NCBI RefSeq assembly: GCF_014851395.1
Contig: NW_024043372.1
Span: 16,291,665-16,355,664, forward strand
Direction: 5' to 3'
Origin: Micropterus salmoides
Lineage: Eukaryota; Chordata; Actinopteri; Centrarchiformes; Centrarchidae
DNA: 64,000 nt
Shown: positions 23,709 to 34,719 of the stretch, piece by piece
How the letters are laid out: each line of letters begins with the position of its first letter
Numbering within the stretch: position 1 is the stretch's first letter
Translations under genes and position numbers: made by a program
The notes under the pieces: model-generated
Told to the model about the DNA's origin: nothing
The model's input: the letters and a program-made list of their open reading frames with translations, nothing else
The model's database searches: none

Positions 23709-24829
23709 ATGTGACTGTTTGGGACAGCTGAGAACTTTAAATGCTGAGAAGCTCTCCCAGCTGAAGGGTTAAAAAAACCTAGAGTGCCCAGCTTCTGCTT
23801 CCTCACTCAGCAAAGTTAAGATTATTATCACACACACAAACAATTTGTGGACTTTGTCAGTTGTTTGTTTTGGGATTTTAAATATATCATCACCAGAAGA
23901 TGAACATTACATTCAGTGAAGCACTGTGAATAAAATGTTTAGTTAAATTAACCTGTTTAAATCACAAAATGTCCATTTTCACACAGAACGTATCACACAA
24001 ACTTTTATACGCAAGAGCCTCTTCCATGAATGTAAGTTGAGCTGCGTTCCAGTAACAACTCAAAAGTTCACACTTAACTTGTTTAAACATAATCCACAAT
24101 CTGTGGAGCAATGGAAACAAAGGTTAAAAGAGGCAAACTGACTGGAGTACATATTACAGCTAGATTGCAAATGAGATGGATACTTGGATCCTTAATGCAT
24201 CATAGGTCTGGATACAAAATAGGTGGGTTTAAAATGCAAATGGGTTACAAATGAAAGGAAAAACAAACATGAAGTGTCTTAGTATGGACAGTCAAAGACA
24301 TCACTAAAAAGATGAAGATGAAAGTTTATATTATATCATCTGGTCTCATGGAGATGGCAGTGGAGCGCATTGCCATAAATATTGGCCCAAAATATTATGT
24401 AGGTGTTAAACTGGGTTTGATATGTGATGACTGTAAAGGCCATATAATTTTATTTACATCACTTTAAAATTCACCAAACAATTCAGTGAGCCCTGGTGCA
24501 CAGAAACATCTGCGTTTGATATGTTTCTCCACTCCTTTATTCAGGTTTTAATTTGTCCCCCACCTGTATGTTTAAGGCTACTCTTGGCATGGCTTGATTC
24601 TTGTTAGGGAACTGAAAATACTATATGCACATATTTAAGTGTATGTGAGATTGTGATTCTGGGCTCCTTATGGCCACTGGCTGTGGGGGTTTTTAAATGT
24701 GCTTTGTGTTTATACAGCACAAGTGTGTATGTATGTGCAGAAGTCAGCAGAGTGTTAAATTATTTGTGAGACTTGAGTCAAGCTTTAAAATCTGTTCTTT
24801 CAATAAAAACATTTAAGAAAAGGGTGTGC

Positions 24830-24945
24830 GCCCTTGGCCTAGATGTGTACTATGTAACTGAAAACTTCTCTGGTCTGATTCCAGCCAAGCATCTCTATTG
24901 CATGTCATTCCTGTTGCTCTGTCCCCATGTTTTCTGACTAAAAAC
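24830..24945 (+). repeat. Diverged SINE-like repeat
   Basis: TCTGATTCCAGCCAAGCATC followed by TTGCATGTCATTCCTGTTGC and a CCCCATG tail resembles the tRNA-derived SINE type also seen on the minus strand near 18.8 kb. The B box is decayed. Confidence 0.45.
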
Positions 24946-25204
24946 ATGGATTAATGGTACATTATACAGCCCAAGGCATTTTAACCAAGTCTCACTTCTT
25001 AAAAACAAGGAACTGTAAGCAGACATGAGGTCTTTCTAAGTGTTTACTCATGTAGTTATCTACAATTTTGAGCATCCATAGTCACTATATAAAATGTCTT
25101 CAGGAGTTATACTGTAATGTTTGATGATATATGTGTGTTGTATGTGTTATAAACTTGCTTATGTTTTTTTAAAATTTACGTTTATGCGTGTTTGTGCGTG
25201 TTAG

Positions 25205-25444
25205 AATGGAACAGAACCACCAGATTCTGAACACTGTCAGTCATCACTTTGTTCCATCACTCAGAATGCAGTCAGAGAATCTTCACAGAAAATCCTCATT
25301 TCTGTCCTGGACTTTGAACTGAGAACATTTCAGCCACACAGACAATTTATCACTTTAACTCAAGAAAGTATGGTCAATATATGGAAAGAAATGAAAGAAG
25401 TAGAGAGGAAGAAAGAAAGTCTGAAGATGTCTCAACATAAAAAG
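25205..25444 (+). CDS. Candidate upstream exon of the repeat-protein gene
   Basis: Eighty codons are open without interruption, bounded by TTAG at 25201-25204 and a GTATAG donor at 25445. The end is phase 0 and joins in frame to 26615. A TAG stands in frame directly before, so the exon needs an upstream exon or an internal start (ATG 25370). The translation looks protein-like: a mixed first half, then a charged helix around VNIWKEMKEVERKKESL. It is unproven, because an 80-codon open stretch flanked by splice-like sites can occur by chance in AT-rich DNA. Confidence 0.5.
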
Positions 25445-28400
25445 GTATAGATTTACAAATTAAATCAAGTATCAAGGGTATTTTCCAGGTTACATTACAT
25501 TTCTACTCCAGTTCACTCCAGCTACATTTTAAAGGGGAATTTGTACTTTTTACTGCACTATTTTACAGCTTTAGTTACTTTTAAGATTAAGAGTTTACAT
25601 ACAAAACAAATTACCAGTATGATGCATTTTTTTTAGAATAAACCAAACAACTCTATGTGTAGAAGTTAAAATGTAAATATCCAACAGCTTACAACTTTAG
25701 TGCATCCCTAACAATGATCTAATAATATAATAAAGGAACATTGGCAAGGGCCACTCTGTGACTTATTAGTTTTATATATTTATTAATATTTTAACATGCC
25801 GCAGTAGTGTGTTTTGGTTAATGGGAATCTAAAAATGGAACCATATGGTAAAGTCTGACACTATGCATGCAAGGGATAGGAGATACTGTACTGAACGGAC
25901 TCTGCTTTAACAGTTGCAACAGTTATACTGACTTTGCAAACATACTTTTCTGTTAATTAGCAGTGATTTTGCTATAAACGATGACTGCACGTGTCACAAA
26001 ATAATTTTATAATAATGATAATAACTTTGATCTATCTTCTTCATCAGCGAATGAAGATGGCTCACTATGGGACTTCAGTCACATGATAACACGTGTTATA
26101 AATCGTAAAAAAAAAAAAGACTTCACAGTAGTTTAGAGATGAGTTGTTTAAAACAGAGAAAATGGAGTGTAGTAAAGTCAGTTGGTGTTCATTTGTGAGT
26201 GTAGGACAGCTGGTGTTGACAGCTGTATTTTTATTAATTAAAACTGTGTAGTGTATCTGTTCAACAGACTGGAGTGAAGTTAAATTATCTTTTGCTTCTC
26301 TAAAAATTAAATAAAGTATTATATTGATGAGATCATATCAATTGGGAAAAGCAGAAGAAAGAAATTAAGCAAAAAGTGAACAAATGAGAGAGATGTAATT
26401 TTTAATAGCTTGCGTAACATTTTATGTGTAGGAGATGGATGAATAGAAATTGATCTGGGAAACTGACTACAAACAATAAAATTAACAATTGTGCAGTGAT
26501 ATGTAGTTATCACAATGTTATACAATGCTCCACTAGTGCATTGTGATAGCAACAGGAGAACAATTAGAAGCTCAATCTTAACATTTTACCACTGTATGAT
26601 TTTTTCCCCAATAGAATGAAAATACCAGACAACGCCCTCTGGATCCAGTTAAAATGGAGAATGAGGCAGAAAGTGTCAAAGATAAAGAGACAGGGTCAAC
26701 ATCAAGACTCTCTAACATCAGGGAAAGCGATGAGACGGATTCCTCTGCTTCCTCAGCCACATCAGTAACCTCCGAGATTGCTAGCATGTTCGTCGAGGAG
26801 ATACTGGACCAGGCCATGGGAAATATTAATGAACTAATGCAATCTATATCCAGGTGGGAAGCCGAGGAACAACCAAAGTCAGAGGCTGATGACAAATCCT
26901 CAGCGGCTTGTTGTTCTCGGCAGTTGCAAAGATTTTTTAGCCTCCGGAGAGTATTTGCCGAGCACCAAGGACAGACACAGGAAGTCACCCAGGAAGACAT
27001 GGTTTCCAAGATGTTTTCAACACCAGGAACTGTGGCAGAGGCTGTTACACCAAAAGGTGTCATGGAGATATTCAAGAAGGACAACCTGGTCACAGCTATA
27101 GACTCTTCTCAGGAGGATGAAGACGTCTGTAAGTCCTCTCCGACTGTCAGTACACAGGGGCCTTGTGATTCTGACAGGACAGAGGAGAAATCTTCTGACA
27201 GACATGGCAGCAAGATGTATAAGAAGATCAAGTCTGTATTGAGGCGCAGCTTCCGATGGAGACAAAAGAAAAAGGACCACCTCGAAGAAAAACAAGATTT
27301 GGATGAGGCTAGTGGGTCAGACAGCAGTGACAAGGAAGCTGGCTCTCCATGTCCTGAAGAGAAATCTCCAACTGATTCAATGCGCTCCAGTGAGGACCTC
27401 AGGGATGCAACAAAAGCAGACCTAAGTTCTGCCCCCCTGGAACGGTTGGGTGTGGATGAAGAGGATGTCATGCCAGAAAAGAAACCATCAAAACCCTCCT
27501 CAAAACTATCTACCACCAGCTCATCACCACCAGCAGAGCATCGCAAGGAGAGGTCTCCAGTCACAGAGAAAGACCTGTACAGAGACTCCACCCCAGGAAC
27601 TGTGGCAGATAAGGATGTCACACCCAAGGGTGTCATGGAGTCATTCATTGAGTACAACCTGGTCACAGAAATGGATGTAACATCTAAAGACATTCATTTG
27701 ACAAGACCAGGATCTCCATTTCTTAGAGAGATGTCCTTCACTAAGATGGATTCACCTTCTCAGGAGGATGACAAAGATGGCTGTAAGTCCTCTCCGACTG
27801 TCAGTACACAGGGGCCTTGTGATTCTGACAGGACAGAGGGGAAATCTGCTGACAGACATGGCAGCAAGATGTATAAGAAGATCAAGTCCATATGGAAGCA
27901 CAGCTTCAGATCGAGACAAAAGAAAAAGGACCACCTCGAAGAAAAACAAGATTTGGATGAGGCTGGTGGTTCAGACAGTTCAGACAGCAGTGACATGAAA
28001 CCTGGCTCTCCACGTCCTGAAGAGAAATCTCCCACTGGCTCAATGTGTTCCAGTGAGGACATCAGGGATGCAACAAAAGCAGACCTCTACTCAGTTACTC
28101 TGGAACAGGTGGATAAGGTGGATGAGGATGTCCCTCCAGAAGAGAAACCATCAAAACTCTCTTCAAAACCATCCATCACCAGCTCATCACCACCATCAGA
28201 GCATCACACAGAGAGGTCTTCGGTCACAGAGAAAGACCTGTACAGGGACTCCACCCCAGGAACTGTGGCAGATAAGGATGTCACACCCAAGGGTCTCTCG
28301 CAGTCATTTATTGAGGACAACCTGGTCACAGAAATGGATGCAACATCTAAAGACATTCATTTGGCAAGACCAGGATCTCCATTTCTTAGAGAGATGTCCT

Positions 28401-31400
28401 TCACTAAGATGGATTCACCTTCTCAGGAGGATGACAAAGACGTCTGTAAGTCCTCTCCAACTGTCAGTACACAAGGGTCTTGTGATTCTGAAAGGACAAA
28501 GGAGAAATCTGCTGACAGACATGGCAGCAAGATGTATAAGAAGATCAAGTCCATATGGAAGCACAGCTTCAGATCGAGACAAAAGAAAATGGACCACCTC
28601 GAAACAGACCCAGATTTGGATGAGACTGGTGGGTCAGACAGTAGTGACTTGAAATCTGTCTCTCCACGTCCTGAAGAGAAATCTCCCACTGGCTCAATGT
28701 GTTCCAGTGAGGACATCAGGGATGCAACAAAATCAGACCTATGCTCAGTTCCTCTGGAATGGGTGGATGAGGATGTCGCTCCAGAAGAGAAGCCATCAAA
28801 ACTCTCTTCAAAACCATCCATTACCAGCTCATCACCACCAGCAGAGCATCACACAGAGAAGTCTTCAGTCACAGACAAGGACCTGTACAGGGACTCCACC
28901 CCAGGAACTGTGGCAGATAAGGATGTCACACCCAAGGGTCTCACGAAGTCATTTATTGAGGACAACCTGGTCACAGAAATGGATGCAAAATCTAAAGACA
29001 TTCATTTGACAAGACCAGGATCTCCATTTCTTAGAGAGATGTCCTTCACTAAGATGGATTCACCTTCTCAGGAGGATGACAAAGATGGCTGTAAGTCCTC
29101 TCCAACTGTCAGTACACAGGGGCCTTGTGATTCTGACAGGACAGAGGGGAAATCTGCTGACAGACATGGCAGCAAGATGTATAAGAAGATCAAGTCCATA
29201 TGGAAGCACAGCTTCAGATCGAGACAAAAGAAAATGGACCACCTCGAAGAACAAGATTCAGATGAGGCTGGTGGTTCAGACAGTTCAGACAGCAGTGACA
29301 TGAAACCTGGCTCTCCACGTCCTGAAGAGAAATCTCCCACTGGCTCAATGTGTTCCAGTGAGGACATCAGGGATGCAACAAAAGCAGACCTCTACTCAGT
29401 TACTCTGGAACTGGTGGATGTGGAGGATGAGGATGTCGCTCCAGAAGAGAAGCCATCAAAACCTTCCTCAAAACCATCCACCACCAGCTCATCACCACCA
29501 GCAGAGCATCACACAGAGTGGTCTTCAGTCACAGAGAAAGACCTGTACAGGGACTCCACCCCAGGAACTGTGGCAGATAAGGATGTGATACCCGAGGGTG
29601 TCACGCAGTCATTTATTGAGGACAACCTGGTCACAGAAATGGATGCAAAATCTAAAGACATTCATTTGGCAAGACCAGGATCTCCATTTCTTAGAGAGAT
29701 GTCCTTCACTAAGATGGATTCACCTTCTCAGGAGGATGACAAAGATGGCTGTAAGTCCTCTCCGACTGTCAGTACACAGGGGCCTTGTGATTCTGACAGG
29801 AAAGAGGAGAAATCTTCTGACAGACATGGCAGCAAGATGTATAAGAAGATCAAGTCCATATGGAAGCACAGCTTCAGATCGAGACAAAAGAAAATGGACC
29901 ACCTCGAAACAGACCCAGATTTGGATGAGACTGGTGGGTCAGACAGTAATGACTTGAAATCTGGCTCTCCACGTCCTGAAGAGAAATCTCCCACTGGCTC
30001 AATGTGTTCCAGTGAGGACATCAGGGATGCAACAAAAGCAGACCAACGCTCAGTTCCTCTGGAACAGGTGGATAAGGTGGATGAGGATGTCCCTCCAGAA
30101 GAGAAGCCATCAAAACTCTCTTCAAAACCATCCATCACCAGCTCATCACCACCAGCAGAGCATCACACAGAGAAGTCTTCAGTCACAGACAAGGACCTGT
30201 ACAGAGACTCAACCACAGGAACTGTGGCAGATAAGGAAGTCACACACGAGGGTGTCACAAAGTCATTTATTGAGGACAACCTGGTCACAGAAATGGATGC
30301 AACATCTAAAGACATTCATTTGGTAAGACCAGGATCTCCATTTCTTAGGGAGATGTCCTTCATCAAGATGGATTCACCTTCTCAGGAGGATGACAAAGAT
30401 GGCTGTAAGTCCTCTCCGACTGTCAGTACACAGGGGCCTTGTGATTCTGACAGGACAGAGGAGAAATCTTCTGACAGACATGGCAGCAAGATGTATAAGA
30501 AGATCAAGTCCATATGGAAGCACAGCTTCAGATCGAGACAAAAGAAAATGGACCACCTCGAAGAACAAGATTCAGTTGAGGCTGGTAGTTCAGACAGTTC
30601 AGACAGCAGTGACAGGAAACCTGGCTCTCCACGTCCTGAAGAGAAATCTCCCACTGGCTCATTGTGTTCCAGTGAGGACATCAGGGATGCAACAAAAGCA
30701 GACCAACGCTCAGTTCCTCTGGAACAGGTGGATAAGGTGGATGAGGATGTCCCTCCAGAAGAGAAGCCATCAAAACTCTCTTCAAAACCATCCATCACCA
30801 GCTCATCACCACCAGCAGAGCATCACACAGAGAAGTCTTCAGTCACAGACAAGGACCTGTACAGAGACTCAACCACAGGAACTGTGGCAGATAAGGAAGT
30901 CACACACGAGGGTGTCACAAAGTCATTTATTGAGGACAACCTGGTCACAGAAATGGATGCAAAATCTAAAGACATTCATTTGGTAAGACCAGGATCTCCA
31001 TTTCTTAGGGAGATGTCCTTCATCAAGATGGATTCACCTTCTCAGGAGGATGACAAAGACGTCTGTAAGTCCTCTCCGACTGTCAGTACACAGGGGCCTT
31101 GTGATTCTGACAGGACAGAAGAGAAATCTTCTGACAGACATGGCAGCAAGATGTATAAGAAGATCATGTCCATATGGAAGCACAGCTTCAGATCGAGACA
31201 AAAGAAAATGGACCACCTCGAAGAACAAGATTCAGTTGAGGCTGGTGGTTCAGACAGTCCAGACAGCAGTGACAGGAAACCTGGCTCTCCACATCCTGAA
31301 GAGAAATCTCCCACTGGCTCATTGTGTTCCAGTGAGGACATCAGGGATGCAACAAAAGCAGACCAACGCTCAGTTCCTCTGGAACAGGTGGATAAGGTGG

Positions 31401-33953
31401 ATGAGGATGTCCCTCCAGAAGAGAAGCCATCAAAACTCTCTTCAAAACCATCCATCACCAGCTCATCACCACCAGCAGAGCATCACACAGAGAAGTCTTC
31501 AGTCACAGACAAGGACCTGTACAGAGACTCAACCACAGGAACTGTGGCAGATAAGGAAGTCACACACGAGGGTGTCACAAAGTCATTTATTGAGGACAAC
31601 CTGGTCACAGAAATGGATGCAACATCTAAAGACATTCATTTGGTAAGACCAGGATCTCCATTTCTTAGGGAGATGTCCTTCATCAAGATGGATTCACCTT
31701 CTCAGGAGGATGACAAAGACGTCTGTAAGTCCTCTCCGACTGTCAGTACACAGGGGCCTTGTGATTCTGACAGGACAGAAGAGAAATCTGCTGACAGACA
31801 TGGCAGCAAGATGTATAAGAAGATCATGTCCATATGGAAGCACAGCTTCAGATGGAGACAAAAGAAAACAGGCCCCCTCGAAGAACAAGATTCAGTTCAG
31901 GCTGGTAGTTCAGACAGTTCAGACAGCAGTGACATGAAACCTGGCTCTCCACGTCCTGAAGAGAAATCTCCCACTGGCTCAATGTGTTCCAGTGAGGACA
32001 TCAGGGATGCAACAAAAGCAGACCAACGCTCAGTTCCTCTGGAACTGGTGGATGTGGAGGATGAGGATGTCGCTCCAGAAGAGAAGCCATCAAAACCCTC
32101 CTCAAAACCATCCATCACCAGCTCATCACCACCAGCAGAGCATCACACAGAGTGGTCTTCAGTCACAGAGAAAGACCTGTACAGGGACTCAACCCCAGGA
32201 ACTGTGGCAAATAAGGATGTCACACCCAAGGTTTTCATGGAGTCAATCAATGACAACAACCTGGTCACAGAAATGGATGCAACATCTAAAGACACTCACT
32301 TGACAAAACCAGGATCTCGATTTCCTGATGACACGTCTCCCACTGCCTTAATGTGCTGTAGGGAGGACATAAGGGATACGACAAAAGCAGACCTAAGCTC
32401 TGTCCCTCTGGAACTTGTGGATGTTGGGGATGAGGACATCACACAAGTAGATCATGACGAAGAAAGGTCTTCAGACACAAAACCATCCACCACCAGCTCA
32501 GAAACAGAGAAAGACCTGTACAAAGACTATTTTAAAGGTTCTCAAGGGGACAGCAGCGCAGCAGCAGAAGCTCAGCTCACTGGCCTGAAAAACACCTTGT
32601 ACACCATAATCAAGGGATTCTTTGACAATTTTACTGAAAGGTAGGTCATCTAACTTTCCCACTGAAACTCAGTTGAATAATATTGTGACATATGTTGTGA
32701 AAATTTTTGTTTTTGTGTTTTAACTTCGTTTCAACTTCGTTTTTAAGGCAGCGGAGCGAAATGAGCAACGGTGTTTATAACATGGACGTGAAGAAGAAAC
32801 TGGTTGACTTTGGTACAGAGGTTATCAGGCTCATAATAGAGGCGATCACCAATATGCTATCAAAACCCATTGATGAATTTCCTCCTCCATACAATATGAC
32901 TAAGAGAGGTTCTGCCTTTTCCCCTGTATGTGGGACAGAGACTGTTGGTCAGAACTTGCCCTTAGAGCATTTCTGGGAGAATGTGACAGGACAGGATAAC
33001 ATCCAGCAGAGTTTGAAAGGTTCCTTTGGCGAGGCTTTCACGTTGGCCATTGTGAAATCGATCACAGATGAAGTCAACCCTGTTTTGTCAGAGACGATAC
33101 AAGCCTCACTGGCTGGAGGAACTTCCAATGTCCATGCAGCTACCTGCTGCCAGTTCTCAACTTGTGGAGCATGCAAGGAGATGTTGGCAGGAGTTACCCA
33201 GGTAATGAATTCTTTCCTCACAGGTCTAGGTACTGCAAGTAAGAAGACAATTCAGACTGAAAGGACACAGAAACACTCAGGTCATGAGACTAAAGATGAC
33301 AGAGTGGCCAGTGCACATCACAAAAAAGTCCACATGAAGAAATCACCATGTTGGAGCTTTGGGCGGAAATGGCGGAAGAATAAGGTCCAGCCAGAGGCTC
33401 ATCTGGAGGAGGAAGTCACAGATTACCGAGATAGCCCACTGCTGTTCGAAACGCAGAACAAGGTGAGAAGCTCTTCTTGTTGCAGGCCAGTGACTCTGCA
33501 TGTGATGGGAACCGTCAGTGATGTTGGGACAAACTGCTTCTGACACTGATGTCAATGAGATCCAGGCTGAGAAAAGCAACACATCTTTTTACTGATAAAA
33601 TTGATTACTCTTACTTAATGAAAGTAGTGTATGAGGAACTTTTGCTTGCAATAGAAGGTTTTCTCATTGTAGTACTAAATTTAGTCTTTGATTGTTTTGT
33701 TTTACTTAAGAATTTGAGTGCATTCACCAGTGATTGTGACATGAAACATCTTCAGAGCCAAACACATTCAGTTGGCCTCAACATTGCTTGGTTGGCAAAT
33801 TCATTTTTTTAGCTTTGTACTTACCTTGTTGTTTTGTTTAAATTATCTTAAAAGGACAAGAAGGCGTTATCTCAAGATCAGGCTGTCCAGGCCAAAAGGC
33901 CTTCTTTGCTAAAGAGATTCCAGCTGTTCTATGCTCCTTCAATGAAGATGTGA
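25205..33953 (+). CDS. Unrecognised giant tandem-repeat protein, multi-exon gene
   Basis: I do not recognise this gene. Four exons join with consistent phases: 25205-25444, 26615-32640, 32748-33462 and 33855-33953 (stop TGA 33951-33953), 2360 codons in total. If translation starts at the ATG at 26654, the product is 2266 residues. An ATG inside the first exon (25370) or an unseen upstream exon would lengthen it. The protein is hydrophilic, rich in Ser, Asp, Glu, Lys and Pro, without a signal peptide or membrane segment. Its order is: N-terminal amphipathic helix (residues about 41-60 from the 26654 Met), eight tandem units of about 220 residues, a degenerate ninth, then a non-repeat C-terminal part with several amphipathic helices, a Cys-rich patch and a basic module. 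It lies head to head with stac3 and tail to tail with r3hdm2. A function cannot be assigned. Confidence 0.8.
26615..32640 (+). CDS. Six-kilobase repeat exon of the unrecognised gene
   Basis: The acceptor is a strong pyrimidine tract, TTTTTTCCCCAATAG, ending at 26614; an in-frame TAG overlaps it, so the exon begins exactly there. ATG at 26654 is the first Met in the exon. The frame runs open for 2008 codons to the donor AAAG/GTAGGT at 32640. Residues about 41-60 form an amphipathic helix (SEIASMFVEEILDQAMGNI). From about residue 120 the tandem units begin. The last 25 residues (LKNTLYTIIKGFFDNF) are again helical and hydrophobic. Confidence 0.88.
27016..32535 (+). repeat. Tandem repeat array, eight units of 645-663 bp plus a partial ninth
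   Basis: The anchor GACATGGCAGCAAG recurs at 27201, 27855, 28518, 29163, 29823, 30477, 31137 and 31797. Spacings are 654, 663, 645, 660, 654, 660 and 660, all multiples of three. Each unit encodes, in order: a TPGTVADKDVTPKG box, a SFIEDNLVTEMD helix, RPGSPFLREMSF, CKSSPTVSTQGPCDSDR, the basic module RHGSKMYKKIKSIWKHSF, an acidic Ser/Asp run, PRPEEKSPTGSMCSSEDIRD and a KPSSKPSITSSSPP linker. The first unit lacks the RPGSPFLREM part. Units between about 30200 and 31800 are almost identical, showing recent duplication or gene conversion. The last partial unit (about 32190-32535) lacks the basic module. Confidence 0.95.
32748..33462 (+). CDS. Third exon of the unrecognised gene, non-repeat domain
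   Basis: The acceptor TTTTTAAG precedes 32748 and the donor AACAAG/GTGAGA follows 33462. It encodes 239 residues without the tandem unit. Features are an amphipathic helix (EVIRLIIEAITNMLSKPI), a second helical stretch around SFGEAFTLAIVKSITDEV, and a Cys-rich patch (CCQFSTCGACKEM). Near its end is a basic Trp/Phe module ending in HLEEE that mirrors the basic module of the tandem units. If the donor is not used, the frame stops at 33541-33543 after 26 more residues. Confidence 0.75.
33855..33953 (+). CDS. Predicted last exon of the unrecognised gene
   Basis: The acceptor TATCTTAAAAG precedes 33855; 32 codons then a TGA. The phase fits the preceding donor. The short tail is basic (KRPSLLKRFQLFYAPS). 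It is followed by a 3' UTR with a SINE-like repeat and an AATAAA at 34345. Confidence 0.6.
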   Translation, partial: DKKALSQDQAVQAKRPSLLKRFQLFYAPSMKM

Positions 33954-34061
33954 CAAACGAGTGACACCCTTCCACCCTACTTAACCAACCCCAAACCCTA
34001 CTCTATTGCCTCTCGCTATTCCCCTTCCCTCCCTTTTTGCTCCACTCTGACCTCTCCTAAC

Positions 34062-34175
34062 AAGCAGCACAGTGGTTCAGTGGTTTACACTGTTGCCACA
34101 CATGTTCTCACTGTGTGCATGGGTTTTCTCTGGGTGCTCCGGTTTTCCCCAACAATCAAAAACATGTATGTTAAT
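34062..34175 (+). repeat. Dispersed teleost repeat in the predicted 3' UTR
   Basis: AGCACAGTGGTTCAGTGGTT and, further on, GTGTGCATGGGTTTTCTCTG and CTCCGGTTTTCCCC form a well-known fish dispersed-repeat pattern of SINE-like appearance. It lies between the predicted stop and the poly(A) signal, so it would be transcribed with the gene. Confidence 0.5.
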
Positions 34176-34226
34176 TCTCCTTCATTAGATTTTCCAACTC
34201 TCCTAACCTTCCCTCTAGTACCCAAT

Positions 34227-34244
34227 CCCCCCCCCCCCCCCCCC
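34227..34244 (+). repeat. Poly(C) run
   Basis: Eighteen consecutive C residues within a C/T-rich tract of the predicted 3' UTR. It may be prone to sequencing length errors. Confidence 0.9.
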
Positions 34245-34344
34245 TTCCCTCCATTCCATTCCCTTTTCCCGATCCCCATCCCCTTACCTTCTTTCTTCTA
34301 CCCAATCATTTCCACCCTTGACTCCTCTCACTACTCATTTTCTT

Positions 34345-34350
34345 AATAAA
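34345..34350 (+). terminator. Candidate poly(A) signal of the repeat-protein gene
   Basis: AATAAA 392 bases after the predicted stop codon, the first good plus-strand hexamer after the last exon. Confidence 0.5.
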
Positions 34351-34719
34351 ATGCCTATAAATTAGTCTAATGTTATTTGTCTGGTTTGTAGTAAATTATC
34401 TGCTTGTTCTGGTGGTATGTTGGAAAGAACAGAAAAATTAGTTTAGATAATTTAACCTAAAAGCACATTAACAGAATTGTGTTCAGCTCCAACCATCAGT
34501 TTTATCAGATTTCAGACAAAAGGCTAAAAATACAGTATCCCTATTTAAAATCAAAATAATTTTTTTCTCTGGGGAGCATGAATGTGTTAGTACAGTCATA
34601 TTATCGTCATATATTAAAGAAAAACCTGAATTAATGAGGGGAAACAAAGAGTGTAGATGCTCCCTTACAGGGCACAAGGAGCAACATTATTTTGAGTACA
34701 AAAATGTGAATTTTAGGCT

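Larger units (their letters stand above)
22940..25204. other. Interval between stac3 start and the repeat-protein gene
   Basis: No exon of a known gene was recognised. It holds a 70-bp GT repeat, a SINE-like copy (24830-24945) and AT-rich sequence. Promoters of both the minus-strand stac3 and the plus-strand repeat-protein gene should lie here, since the genes are head to head, but I cannot point to a convincing core promoter for the latter. Confidence 0.45.

Noticed and set aside
23444..23806. Open frames over the GT microsatellite (poly-HT or poly-CV).
   Set aside because: They are simple-repeat translations, not genes.
24285..24470. A possible extra exon upstream of the repeat-protein gene: an open frame of about 50 codons beginning near KMKMKVYIISSG.
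   Set aside because: No convincing start, donor in the right phase or conserved-looking motif; the length is within chance expectation for this composition.
27017..32118. Many long open frames antisense to, or shifted within, the repeat exon (for example minus-strand frames of 100-194 codons).
   Set aside because: They recur once per tandem unit and have no independent signals. They are shadows of one frame-preserved repeat with biased codons.
27016..32535. Regularly spaced direct repeats reminiscent of a CRISPR array or satellite DNA.
   Set aside because: The unit is about 650 bp, continuously coding, frame-preserved and bounded by splice sites. It is a protein-coding repeat in a vertebrate genome.
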